Shown: positions 56,635 through 64,000 of the stretch, in pieces
Position numbering within the stretch: position 1 is the stretch's first letter
Layout of the letters: the number at the start of each line of letters is the position of its first letter
Source of the DNA: Streptomyces sp. SN-593
GTDB taxonomy: Bacteria; Actinomycetota; Actinomycetes; Streptomycetales; Streptomycetaceae
Direction of reading: 5' to 3'
Assembly: GCF_016756395.1 (NCBI RefSeq)
Contig: NZ_AP018365.1
Coordinates: 6,700,001 to 6,764,000 of the forward strand
Length of the DNA stretch: 64,000 nt
Position numbers and translations under genes: made by a program
The notes under the pieces: model-generated
What the model saw: the letters and a program-made list of their open reading frames with translations, nothing else
What the model was told of the DNA's origin: nothing
The model's database searches: none

Positions 56635-57783
56635 TCAGCCGAACTGCCGCTCCAGATCCTCCAACTTGCGCTCCAGGGAGTCCAGCCGGGGCAGCGTCAG
56701 CGTGTCGTCCTCGGCGATCAGGTCGATCGTCTTCGGGCTCGACGCCGGCGTGGACGCGGGCTCCGCCGACCGGGACGCCGAAGCCGGCTGCTCCGCCGCG
56801 GAGTTGACGGCCGGCGCCGGAGCCGGCGCGCCCTCGCGGACCGGTTGGAGCGCGGGACGCGCCCGCACCGGCAGCTCGCCGGCCGGCAGCTCCACCGAAG
56901 GGGCTATTACAGGCTCCGAAGCGGGCTGGCCGCTGCCCGCGCTGCTGCTGGCGGGCAGTTCGACCTGGCGGCCGCCCCGCCCCCCGCGCGGCCACGGCCG
57001 ACCCTGCCGGGTCAGCGCCTTGATCTTCGCGCGCTCCATCCGGTCGTGCTCGCGGCGGCGCAACTCGTTCTGCTCGCGCTGCCGCTTGTCCTCGCGGACC
57101 TCCTCGACCGCCTCGTCCAGCGAGCGCACGCCCTCCAGCAGCATCAGCGACCAGGCGCCGTACGTCTCGCGCGGGGCACGCAGCCATCGCACCATCCGGA
57201 TCTGCGGCAACGGCCTCGGCACCAGGCCCTGTTCGCGCAGCGCCGCCCGGCGCGTCTGCTTCAGCGCGCGGTCGAAGAGCACCGCGGCCGACAGCGACAT
57301 GCCGGCGAAGAACTGCGGCGCGCCGGCGTGCTCGACGCCGCGCGGCGCGTGCACCCAGTTGAACCAGGCGGCGGCGCCGGCGAACATCCACACCAGCATG
57401 CGCGAACCGAGTGCCGCGTCGCCGTGGCTGGCCTCGCGGACCGCCAGCACCGAGCAGAACATCGCCGCGCCGTCCAGACCGAACGGCACCAGGTACTCCC
57501 AGCCGTTGGTCAGACCGAGGTTCTGCCGACCGAAGCCGACCAGGCCGTGGAACGACAGGGCGGCGGCCACCGCGGCGCAGCAGAACAGCAGCACGTACGA
57601 GGCGCTGCCGTAGACCGCTTCCTTGCGGCGCCGGCGTTCCTCGCTGCGCTCCCAGGAATCGCCCTGGGTGGCGCTGTCACCGGACGCGCGGCGGTTGCGG
57701 AAGACGAAGACGCAAGCCGCGAGGACGACCAGACCGATACCGGCCGAGATCATCCAGTCCAGCGATATGTCCGTGATTCTCAT
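56635..57783 (-). CDS. DUF2637 membrane protein (SpdB-like)
   Basis: A 382-residue protein with four hydrophobic helices in the N-terminal half (MISAGIGLVVLAACVFVF, SYVLLFCCAAVAAALSFHGL, EYLVPFGLDGAAMFCSVLAV, AGAAAWFNWVHAPRG), a charged coiled-coil section (EEVREDKRQREQNELRRREH) and a Pro/Ala/Ser-rich tail ending in a short coiled coil (LDSLERKLEDLERQFG). DUF2637 proteins are related to the Streptomyces plasmid spread proteins (SpdA/SpdB) and also occur chromosomally. The ATG is at 57783. Its role here is unknown. Confidence 0.85.
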   Translation of the reverse strand: MRITDISLDWMISAGIGLVVLAACVFVFRNRRASGDSATQGDSWERSEERRRRKEAVYGSASYVLLFCCAAVAAALSFHGLVGFGRQNLGLTNGWEYLVPFGLDGAAMFCSVLAVREASHGDAALGSRMLVWMFAGAAAWFNWVHAPRGVEHAGAPQFFAGMSLSAAVLFDRALKQTRRAALREQGLVPRPLPQIRMVRWLRAPRETYGAWSLMLLEGVRSLDEAVEEVREDKRQREQNELRRREHDRMERAKIKALTRQGRPWPRGGRGGRQVELPASSSAGSGQPASEPVIAPSVELPAGELPVRARPALQPVREGAPAPAPAVNSAAEQPASASRSAEPASTPASSPKTIDLIAEDDTLTLPRLDSLERKLEDLERQFG

Positions 57784-57963
57784 ATGCGATTCCTCGTGTC
57801 GCTTCCGTCGCGCTCGGGCCGTTGCGGCTGCTTACGACCGACATCATCGTGCAGAGTGCGGATGGGTGCAGACCTTACGGCACAAGAGCACGCGTACGGG
57901 TTCCCGGGTGCTCGAACTCACGTGCCAGAACGGATTAGTTGAGCGAGATCGTAGCGTGGTCGG

Positions 57964-58785
57964 TCAGGCCACGGACGCCCGGCGGTCGATCCGGTCCGCC
58001 ACCCGCCGCCTCGGGCAGGTGGTACAGGTGTCCGCGGGACTGATGGTGTAGTAAAGGCAGCAGGTGAGGCGGGTGCGCGAGGAGGATGCGCACGGTGTGC
58101 CGGTTGACGGCCCGTCAACTGCCGTAGCCGGCTGGAAACCCGCACCGCCCGGGAAGGGGTGGATGCCGCCCGGCAGCAGCGCGGCCAGTTCGGTCACCGC
58201 CCGCTCCTCCTGGTCGAACAGCCGGCCGACGTACCAGAGCCCCTCGGTGATCTCGTCGGTGACCATGCCCCACAGCGCGTGTCGGCCGCGCCGCAGCAGC
58301 GGTCCGAAGCCCGCGAGCACCGGCGCGACGTGCTCGGCGACCGCCGCTCGCAGCTCGTCGCGGAGCGCGGCCGGGTGGTCCGCGGTGCGCGCGCCGGGCA
58401 GTGCCGCGCCCGGGTCGCCCGGAAGGCAGCTGAACGACCGGGTCCGTACGGTGATCCGGCCGCTCGCGGGCTGGAACGCCACGTCCTCCACCGGCAGCCG
58501 CGGCACCCTGCCGTGCAGGAACCACGGCACCGTGAAGAGCAGGCACGCCGGCCAGAGGTAGCGGTGCAGGGCGAGGGTCGCCGCGACGTCCGGACGCGGC
58601 GGGCGGTCGCGGCCCGGGGCCAGCTCCGCCGTGGTCTGCGTCACGAACGCCTCCAGCGCGGCGCCGCCCGCCGCGAGCTCGCCCGCGCCGATCCAGCCCG
58701 CGCCGGAGGGCGGCGGGGCGGCGGTGATCCGCAGTTGCGGGAAGACCGCGGACAGCCGGGCGTAGGAAGCGCTCGTCGCAAGCAT
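57964..58785 (-). CDS. FhuF-like ferric-siderophore reductase
   Basis: A 273-residue protein with the FhuF-type [2Fe-2S] cysteines in TRLTCCLYYTISPADTCTTC: a CC pair, ten residues, then C-x2-C. It releases iron from siderophores by reduction. An iron box lies between its ATG (58785) and the upstream region, fitting repression by DmdR/IdeR when iron is plentiful. No siderophore transport gene is adjacent. Confidence 0.86.
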   Translation of the reverse strand: MLATSASYARLSAVFPQLRITAAPPPSGAGWIGAGELAAGGAALEAFVTQTTAELAPGRDRPPRPDVAATLALHRYLWPACLLFTVPWFLHGRVPRLPVEDVAFQPASGRITVRTRSFSCLPGDPGAALPGARTADHPAALRDELRAAVAEHVAPVLAGFGPLLRRGRHALWGMVTDEITEGLWYVGRLFDQEERAVTELAALLPGGIHPFPGGAGFQPATAVDGPSTGTPCASSSRTRLTCCLYYTISPADTCTTCPRRRVADRIDRRASVA

Positions 58786-58804
58786 GGTAAGGCTTACCTT
58801 AACC
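58786..58804 (-). promoter_or_regulatory. Iron box (DmdR/IdeR operator)
   Basis: On the minus strand GGTTAAGGTAAGCCTTACC, immediately before the start codon. It is a near-palindrome matching the TTAGGTTAGGCTAACCTAA operator of actinobacterial iron repressors at most positions. Confidence 0.8.
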
Positions 58805-59061
58805 GCGCCCGGGAGGGTTTACGCTAGCGGCCGTACGCCGGACGGGTGAGTGCGCCGGCGCACCCGGCGGCCGGATCGCAACAGTGCAGGTCAACGGGAT
58901 GTCGCGGGTCCGCGGCCGGACGTGCCCGGGCGTGTTCGGGTGTTTTTCCGGTGCCGGCCGACGCGGCCCCGTGGGCGGCTGGGAGCCGCGCCGAGCGGAG
59001 CGATCCGGGGCGACGGCGGAGATCGGCCCGCGGCGACGGCGGGGGAGAGGAGCAGGAGACG

Positions 59062-59784
59062 GTGGAGCCGGCCACGGCCATGGTGCCGCCCGCGCGGGTG
59101 CCCGAGCGGCTGTCCGTACGGGACCAGGTGCTCGACGGGCTGCGCGCCGCGATCGTCTCCGGGCGGCTCGCGCCCGGCTCGGTGCACTCCGCGCCGGAGC
59201 TGGCCGCGCGCTACGGCGTCTCCGCCACCCCGGTCCGCGAGGCGATGCAACTGCTCGCCCGCGAGGGTGCCGTCGAGGTGCTGCCCAACCGGGGGTTCCG
59301 CGTCGCCGAGCACACCGAGCGCGACCTCGCCGAGCTGGCGCAGGTGCGGGCGCTGCTCGAAGTCCCGGTGGTGCTCGAACTGACCCGCGCGGTGCCCGCC
59401 GACCGCTGGGAGGAGCTGCGACCGCTCGCCGACGCGGCGGTGGCGCTGGCGGCGCGCGGCGACAGCGGGGCGTACGCCGAGGCGGACCGGGCCTTCCACC
59501 GCGCGGTGCTGGGGCTGTCCGGCAACCGGCACCTGGTCGCCGTCGCGGACGAGCTGCACTGCCGTACGCAGTGGCCCGCCGCCGTGCTGCGCCGGGAGGG
59601 CGGCGTCGTCGCCGTCCGGGACCGGCTGGTCGCCGACGCCGCCGAGCACTGCGGGCTGCTCGACGCGGTGGCCGCGGGGGACGCGGAGCTGGCGGAGGCC
59701 GTGGCCCGGCGGCACTTCGGAGCGGGCGGCGGGTGCGCGGGTGCGGGCGGGGCGGAGGGCGCGGAGGGCGCTCCCGCCCGGTAG
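59062..59784 (+). CDS. GntR/FadR-family transcriptional regulator
   Basis: A 240-residue regulator. The winged helix is VRDQVLDGLRAAIVSGRLAP followed by SAPELAARYGVSATPVREAM. The FCD ligand-binding domain follows, with ALLEVPVVLELTRAVPADRW, AEADRAFHRAVLGLSGNRHL and DAAEHCGLLDAVAAGD. The GTG at 59062 has GGAG upstream; a longer start at 58846 lacks support and would overlap promoter-like sequence. It is not next to any obvious target gene. The C-terminus is a degenerate Gly/Ala/Glu tail. Confidence 0.88.
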   Translation: MEPATAMVPPARVPERLSVRDQVLDGLRAAIVSGRLAPGSVHSAPELAARYGVSATPVREAMQLLAREGAVEVLPNRGFRVAEHTERDLAELAQVRALLEVPVVLELTRAVPADRWEELRPLADAAVALAARGDSGAYAEADRAFHRAVLGLSGNRHLVAVADELHCRTQWPAAVLRREGGVVAVRDRLVADAAEHCGLLDAVAAGDAELAEAVARRHFGAGGGCAGAGGAEGAEGAPAR

Positions 59785-59802
59785 CGACGGCGCCTCTGTT
59801 CA

Positions 59803-59853
59803 GTAGGGCGGCTCCTCCGTTCCGTAAGGCGGCTCCTCCGTTCCGTAGGGCGG
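59803..59853. repeat. 21-bp tandem repeat, about 2.4 copies
   Basis: Unit GTAGGGCGGCTCCTCCGTTC plus C, at 59803-59823, 59824-59844 (one change) and a partial third copy. It lies in the 59785-60343 interval. The rest of that interval has no gene I can support; the ORF starting MPKPLTEGEHC (60108) is in frame with asnB but is probably not translated. Confidence 0.9.
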
Positions 59854-60343
59854 GGCCCGGACCGTGTCCGCGGCCGCCGCGGAAGCCACATCCGCCTCAC
59901 GGGGTCACTCCCGCCGCAAGGGCGGCGAACCGGCCAGCGTGGCCGGAAGCGGGGTGGGAGGTATTCGGCCGTTCGCCGCGGCCCGGCGGGAGCCGCTCCC
60001 GAGGGGCGGGCCGTCCCGTTGGCGTGGATCGGGCTGTATACGAAGTGCGTCGCGGAACCCGTCCCTCCACCGTTCCGCTCCGATAGGCCCAACGCCGGGC
60101 AAAGTCATGCCCAAGCCTTTGACGGAGGGTGAGCACTGCGCGCTGCGGGCCTTGTTCATGCAGGCCATTCGCATGATGACCGAAAGTTGCTTACTGCATA
60201 CACCTACCGTCTGGCGGCCGTTGACGGGTGTGCCGCGCCGGAACGACCATCCGTTTAGGTGCTCAATACACATGAATTCGTGTTGCGAGCGCGTTGCGTG
60301 CCGCGTGGACGAGCGGTCGAGTGACGAGTGGACGGAGAAGCGG

Positions 60344-62185
60344 ATGTGCGGAATCACCGGATGGGTCTCGTACCAGCGTGACCTGGCCGGGCAGCGGCCG
60401 ACGGTCGACGCGATGACCGAGACGATGTCCTGCCGGGGTCCCGACGACCGGGGCACCTGGATCAGCGGTCCGGCGGCGCTCGGCCACCGTAGGCTCGCCA
60501 TCATCGACCTGCCCGGTGGCCGCCAGCCGATGACCGTCGAGGCACCCGGCGGCACCGTCGCCATGGTCTACTCCGGCGAGACCTACAACTTCACCGAGCT
60601 GCGCGCCGAGTTGGCCGGTCGCGGCCACCGGTTCACCACCGACTCGGACACCGAGGTGGTGCTGCACGGCTACCTGGAGTGGGGCGCGGCGGTCGCGGAG
60701 CGGCTGAACGGGATGTACGCCTTCGCCATCTGGGACGACCGCGAGAAGAAGCTCGTGATGGTCCGGGACCGGATGGGCATCAAGCCCTTTTACTACTACC
60801 CGACCGCCGACGGCGTGCTGTTCGGCTCCGAGCCCAAGGCGATCCTGGCCAACCCGCTCGCCGAGCGGACGGTGACGCTCGACGGGCTGCGCGAGCTGCT
60901 GGTCATGGTCAAGACGCCCGGGCACGGGTTCTGGGACGGCATGCACGAGGTGGAGCCGGGCACCGTGGTGACCGTGGACCGCTCCGGCATCCGCACCCAC
61001 CGGTACTGGTCGCTGGAGACCCGGCCGCACACCGACGACAAGGAGGCGACGATCCGGCACGTGCGCACGCTGCTCGACGACATCGTGCGCCGCCAACTGG
61101 TGGCCGACGTCCCGCGCTGCACGCTGCTGTCCGGCGGGCTGGACTCCTCCGCGATGACCGCGCTGGCCGCGCAGCAGCTCGCCCGGACCGGGGAGACCGT
61201 CCGCAGCTTCGCGGTCGACTTCGTCGGGCAGGCCGAGAACTTCGTGGCCGACGAGCTGCGCGGCACCCCCGACACGCCGTTCGTGCACGACGTGGCCCGG
61301 ACCTCCGGCACCGAGCACCAGGACATCGTGCTGGACTCCGACCAGCTCGCCGACCCCGAGGTGCGCTCCCGGGTGATCGCGGCCAGGGACCTGCCCGCGG
61401 GCTTCGGCGACATGGACGCGTCGCTCTACCTGCTCTTCAAGGCGATCCGCGCGCACTCGACGGTGGCGCTGTCCGGGGAGTCGGCCGACGAGGTCTTCGG
61501 CGGCTACCTCCAGTTCTTCGACCCCGAGGCGCGCAAGGGCCTCACGTTCCCCTGGCTGGAGAGCTTCGGTCGGCACTTCGGTGACGACGAGGCGATCCTC
61601 GGGGAGGACCTCAAGCACAGCCTGGACCTCGCGTCCTACGTCGCGGACTCCTACGCCACGGCCTCCGGCGAGGTGCGACGGCTCGACGGCGAGAGCGACT
61701 TCGAGTCCCGGATGCGCACCATCTCCTACCTCCACCTGACCCGGTTCGTACGCATCCTGCTCGACCGCAAGGACCGGGCGAGCATGGCGGTGGGCCTGGA
61801 GGTGCGGGTGCCGTTCTGCGACCACCGCCTGGTGGAGTACGTCTACAACGCGCCCTGGGCGCTGAAGTCCTTCGACGGGCGCGAGAAGAGCCTGCTGCGC
61901 GAGGCGACCGCCGACGTGCTGCCGCGCTCGGTCTACGACCGGGTCAAGAGCCCCTACCCGTCGACGCAGGACCCGGCGTACGCGGTCGCCCTCCAGAAGA
62001 ACGTCAAGGAGGTGCTGGCGCAGCCCTCCCACCCGGTCTTCGAACTCGTCAGCCGCAGCGTGCTGGAGGAGGCGGTGCGCATCGACACCCCGCAGATCAC
62101 GCAGGCGTCGCGGCGCGGCCTGGAGCGCGCCCTGGACCTGGCGCTGTGGATCGACATGTACCGCCCCACCCTGAAGCTGACCTGA
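60344..62185 (+). CDS. asnB: Asparagine synthase (glutamine-hydrolysing)
   Basis: A 613-residue class II glutamine amidotransferase. The mature N-terminal nucleophile is the cysteine directly after Met (MCGITGWVSYQRDLAG), which fixes the start at 60344, with GGAG seven bases upstream. The glutaminase region includes RGPDDRGTWISG and GHRRLAIIDLPGGRQPM. The synthetase PP-loop is CTLLSGGLDSSAMTALAAQQ, and EVFGGYLQFFDP follows SGESAD. It makes asparagine from aspartate, glutamine and ATP. A very strong terminator follows. Confidence 0.95.
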   Translation: MCGITGWVSYQRDLAGQRPTVDAMTETMSCRGPDDRGTWISGPAALGHRRLAIIDLPGGRQPMTVEAPGGTVAMVYSGETYNFTELRAELAGRGHRFTTDSDTEVVLHGYLEWGAAVAERLNGMYAFAIWDDREKKLVMVRDRMGIKPFYYYPTADGVLFGSEPKAILANPLAERTVTLDGLRELLVMVKTPGHGFWDGMHEVEPGTVVTVDRSGIRTHRYWSLETRPHTDDKEATIRHVRTLLDDIVRRQLVADVPRCTLLSGGLDSSAMTALAAQQLARTGETVRSFAVDFVGQAENFVADELRGTPDTPFVHDVARTSGTEHQDIVLDSDQLADPEVRSRVIAARDLPAGFGDMDASLYLLFKAIRAHSTVALSGESADEVFGGYLQFFDPEARKGLTFPWLESFGRHFGDDEAILGEDLKHSLDLASYVADSYATASGEVRRLDGESDFESRMRTISYLHLTRFVRILLDRKDRASMAVGLEVRVPFCDHRLVEYVYNAPWALKSFDGREKSLLREATADVLPRSVYDRVKSPYPSTQDPAYAVALQKNVKEVLAQPSHPVFELVSRSVLEEAVRIDTPQITQASRRGLERALDLALWIDMYRPTLKLT

Positions 62186-62214
62186 CCGGAGGTACGTGAG
62201 CGCGTGAAGTGACC

Positions 62215-62261
62215 GGCCGAACGGCCCCGTTGCCTGCGAGAGGCGACGGGGCCGTTCGGCC
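62215..62261 (+). terminator. Strong intrinsic hairpin after asnB
   Basis: A 16-base-pair perfect outer stem (62215-62230 with 62246-62261), with a short inner GCCT/AGGC pairing, 30 bases after the asnB stop. No T tract follows, as is usual in this group. Confidence 0.9.
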
Positions 62262-62263
62262 AT

Positions 62264-62305
62264 ACCGGGACCGGGACCGGGACCGGGACCGGGACCGGGA
62301 CCGGT
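62264..62305. repeat. Hexanucleotide repeat ACCGGG
   Basis: Six perfect copies of ACCGGG and one degenerate ACCGGT directly after the asnB terminator and before the 3' end of the DUF397 gene. Noncoding. Confidence 0.95.
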
Positions 62306-62329
62306 ACCGGTGTTGGCGTCGGTACGGGC

Positions 62330-62539
62330 TCAGCCGAGCGGGAACTCGCCGGCCTTGACCCCCGCGACGAAGGAGGCGAACGAGGCGGCCGGGAAGGCCA
62401 GGGCCGGGCCGCCCGGGTCCTTGGAGTCGCGCACGGGGACCACGCCGCTCGAAGTGATGAGGTTGGCAGCGACCTCGACGCAGGCACCGCCATTGGAACT
62501 GTACGAGGACTTGAACCAACGAGGGGATTCGGTCGTCAC
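62330..62539 (-). CDS. DUF397-family small protein
   Basis: A 69-residue protein of the DUF397 family: WFKSSYSSNGGACVEVA at the N-terminus, VPVRDSKDPGGPALAFPA and FASFVAGVKAGEF at the end. These proteins are encoded with DUF5753 helix-turn-helix regulators throughout Streptomyces (WhiJ- and AbaA-like loci), where they modulate development or antibiotic production. The GTG start overlaps the stop of the upstream regulator (GTGA). Confidence 0.92.
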   Translation of the reverse strand: MTTESPRWFKSSYSSNGGACVEVAANLITSSGVVPVRDSKDPGGPALAFPAASFASFVAGVKAGEFPLG

Positions 62540-63375
62540 GACATGCCCTTTCGTAGCTGGTGGACCATGGCCACGGACGCCGCCTGCGACAGCGCCTCGG
62601 CCTGTAGTTGATGGTAGGCCCCGAGCAGGGGCAGTACGGCGGTCGGTTCTCGGTCGAAGTGTCCCTGCGCCTGTGACTCGGCGTACAGGGCAACGGATCG
62701 GTCCGCGAGGGTGAGCAGGTAGATCGAGAGGTTGAACGAGCGGCGCGCACCCATGCTGAAGGGGGCCACCTGGACGATCCAGTGGGGCTGAGCGGCCACC
62801 TCGACCAGCCGTTGCAACTGGGCGTTCATGACCTCGGCGCCACCGACTGCGTGATGCAGAGAGCCCTCGTCCAACACGACGATCACCAGGGGCGGCCGAA
62901 CCCTCACCAGCGCCGCTTGCCGGTCCATCAGGACAGCGACCCGCTCGGCGGCCTGCTCAGCCGTGATGGTGCCCCGCTGGACTTCGCCCTCTGCCATGGC
63001 TTCCGCGTACTCGCGTGTTTGCAGCAACCCCGGGATGATGCCGATCTCGAACAGCCGGATCTCCGTCGCCCTGGCCTCGTACCCGACGTACTCCGGGAAA
63101 CCCTCCAGCATCGAGCCCCGCCGCATCTCGATGTGTTCGCGTTCGAACGAGTTCGCGGTGTTGGCCGTGCCGAAGGCGACGTCAAGCCGCCGTGCTGTGG
63201 AGAGGGTTGACGGCTTGCGACCAGTTTCGAGAGCCGAGATGTGCTGGCTGGAACACCCCACCCGATCGCCCAGCTCCTCCTGTTTCCACCCGTGGCGCTC
63301 CCGCCACCTGCGCACCCGCGCTCCGAACGCGGCTCGCGGGCTGCTTTCCGGGTGGAGTTCCTTGATGTTGACCAT
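62536..63375 (-). CDS. XRE-family regulator with DUF5753 domain (WhiJ-like)
   Basis: A 279-residue regulator. Helix-turn-helix: AAFGARVRRWRERHGWKQEE followed by LGDRVGCSSQHISALETGRK near residues 15-55. The C-terminal DUF5753 domain has IGIIPGLLQTREYAEAMA and VVLDEGSLHHAVGGAEVM with FNLSIYLLTLADRSVALYAE. Such proteins are DNA-binding partners of DUF397 proteins. The ATG at 63375 (MVNIKELHPESSP) is preceded by GGGGG; an in-frame ATG at 63399 is possible. It is divergent from a small Cys-containing protein gene. Confidence 0.9.
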   Translation of the reverse strand: MVNIKELHPESSPRAAFGARVRRWRERHGWKQEELGDRVGCSSQHISALETGRKPSTLSTARRLDVAFGTANTANSFEREHIEMRRGSMLEGFPEYVGYEARATEIRLFEIGIIPGLLQTREYAEAMAEGEVQRGTITAEQAAERVAVLMDRQAALVRVRPPLVIVVLDEGSLHHAVGGAEVMNAQLQRLVEVAAQPHWIVQVAPFSMGARRSFNLSIYLLTLADRSVALYAESQAQGHFDREPTAVLPLLGAYHQLQAEALSQAASVAMVHQLRKGMS

Positions 63376-63480
63376 GCCGACCCCCGAACTATCCTTCATT
63401 TTCGATGATTTGAAGGGCTTCTGACAGTAGGTCAGGATAGGCGCATTCGGTGGTGGAACAACTGCTGAAAGAGGTGAGCT

Positions 63481-63642
63481 ATGGCCATGACTCTGGCGGT
63501 GTACCGAATTGACGCGGAGTCCGGGAAGCGCGTGACCGTCAAGAAACGCCACAACGTTGCTCCGAAAAACGTGCCGACATGCTGGAGTTCCGCCTTTCCG
63601 CCCTGCTCCTGCGCACGCTGCCGCAGCCTTGAACGTGCGTAA
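63481..63642 (+). CDS. Small protein with C-terminal CxCxxC motif
   Basis: A 53-residue protein read by hand: it begins MAMTLAVYRIDAESGKRV and ends PPCSCARCRSLERA. GAGGTG lies five bases before the ATG. The FPPCSCARCR ending recalls short actinobacterial proteins associated with XRE/DUF397 loci; function unknown. The CxCxxC could bind a metal. Divergent from the DUF5753 gene, sharing the 63376-63480 promoter region. Confidence 0.6.
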   Translation: MAMTLAVYRIDAESGKRVTVKKRHNVAPKNVPTCWSSAFPPCSCARCRSLERA

Positions 63643-63774
63643 GAACGCGAGAAGTTGACCCCTTCAACGGCTCCGCATCGATATCGGGCGGCGGGTGCGG
63701 CGGAAACTACGCACAATTACGCGCCCACCGCGCCGCCACTATGACGAAGAACACATCGCGGAGAGGAGAACCGT

Positions 63775-64000
63775 ATGACCGGCGACGGCAAAGACAACGG
63801 GAACGGCAATGGCAGCGGCAATGGCAGCGGCAGCGGGAAGGAACTCATCGACTGGGAGCGGCTGTCCGCACGGGAGGTGTACGCGAGCGAACTCGCCTAC
63901 CGGCGCAGGCAGTCCGGGATGACCCTGGTCCAACTCGCGGAACTCTGCCTGTACGAACAGTCCTACCTGCACCGCCTCGAACGCGGAACGCGCCTCGGCA
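63775..64000 (+). CDS. XRE-family regulator (partial, 3' end outside window)
   Basis: The visible 75 residues begin with a Gly/Asn/Ser-rich repeat (NGNGNGSGNGSGSGK) and then IDWERLSAREVYASELAYRR, with the helix-turn-helix RQSGMTLVQLAELCLYEQSY and LHRLERGTRLG. AGGAG is seven bases before the ATG at 63775. It probably encodes another DUF5753-type regulator, continuing the WhiJ-like module; the rest is not in the window. Confidence 0.75.
   Translation, partial: MTGDGKDNGNGNGSGNGSGSGKELIDWERLSAREVYASELAYRRRQSGMTLVQLAELCLYEQSYLHRLERGTRLG

Noticed and set aside
59864..60343. N-terminal extension of asparagine synthetase (including MPKPLTEGEHC)
   Set aside because: Class II amidotransferases need cysteine as residue 2 (MCG), which fixes the start at 60344; a ribosome site lies just before it.
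1..64000. tRNA, rRNA or tmRNA genes
   Set aside because: No cloverleaf-like segment with the conserved T-loop (GGTTCGAAT type) was recognised, and no rRNA-like sequence was seen. The scan was by eye, so a dedicated RNA search would be needed to exclude them.

Overview
The window is one contiguous piece of a very GC-rich actinobacterial chromosome, most likely a Streptomyces-type member of the Streptomycetaceae. The evidence is the extreme third-position GC, frequent GTG/TTG starts, probable leaderless genes with TANNNT boxes 6-7 bases before the start codon, a type I-E CRISPR repeat of the actinobacterial kind, and families typical of the group (GPP34, DUF397/DUF5753 regulators, CGNR, DUF2637, DUF1876, FhuF-like reductase, AidB-like dehydrogenase). 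No rRNA or tRNA was recognised.

Left part (1-18.7 kb, mostly minus strand): an assimilatory sulfate reduction operon (sir, a small cysteine-pair protein, cysH, cysC running off the edge) behind a 27-residue leader peptide that I read by hand; a GAF-type regulator; an AidB-like acyl-CoA dehydrogenase divergent from a BrkB-like membrane protein with only 18 bases between start codons; a secreted alginate-lyase-family enzyme; the molybdate ABC transporter modABC with GTGA/ATGA couplings; and a kdp potassium operon (small membrane protein, kdpF, A, B, C, E) in which the sensor kinase gene kdpD is absent.

Middle part (18.7-40.2 kb): a GPP34 gene; a GntR-controlled catabolic cluster (19.5-28.7 kb) in two divergent arms. 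One arm is D-2-hydroxyacid dehydrogenase, an SDR without the usual tyrosine, and a DapA-type lyase. The other is a Gfo/Idh/MocA oxidoreductase, both halves of the tomato Tm-1 architecture as separate genes, a VOC protein and an MFS carrier. Three AT-rich operator-like sites sharing TATCTCATATAC or ATCTCATAT lie before both arms and the regulator. Next come marR-clc (chloride channel) with a TTGC-N5-GCAA operator, P450 and epoxide-hydrolase-like genes, an ABC-F ATPase preceded by a nine-codon upstream ORF and hairpin, small unknown proteins, a methyltransferase, a PAP2 phosphatase, and a MerR/carboxymuconolactone-decarboxylase pair.

40.3-45.2 kb is an accessory island. It holds two minus-oriented type I-E CRISPR arrays (18 and 15 repeats) with almost identical 166-base leaders but no cas genes in the window, a broken ISL3-type transposase, a conserved unknown gene between the arrays, a fragment of L-serine ammonia-lyase, and a gene resembling phage recombination directionality factors. 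A 21-base imperfect direct repeat (19/21) flanks the block.

Right part (45.2-64 kb): rsgA, a small membrane protein, a LacI regulator with a palindromic operator, a PPOX protein, DUF456, a TrmB/LuxR-type regulator, a 1041-residue proline-rich PP2C-like protein that seems to lack a metal-binding aspartate, a PoxB-like enzyme, an RsbW-type ATPase, DUF2637, an iron-boxed FhuF-like reductase, a second GntR regulator, asparagine synthetase with a strong terminator, and a WhiJ-like DUF5753/DUF397 regulatory module.
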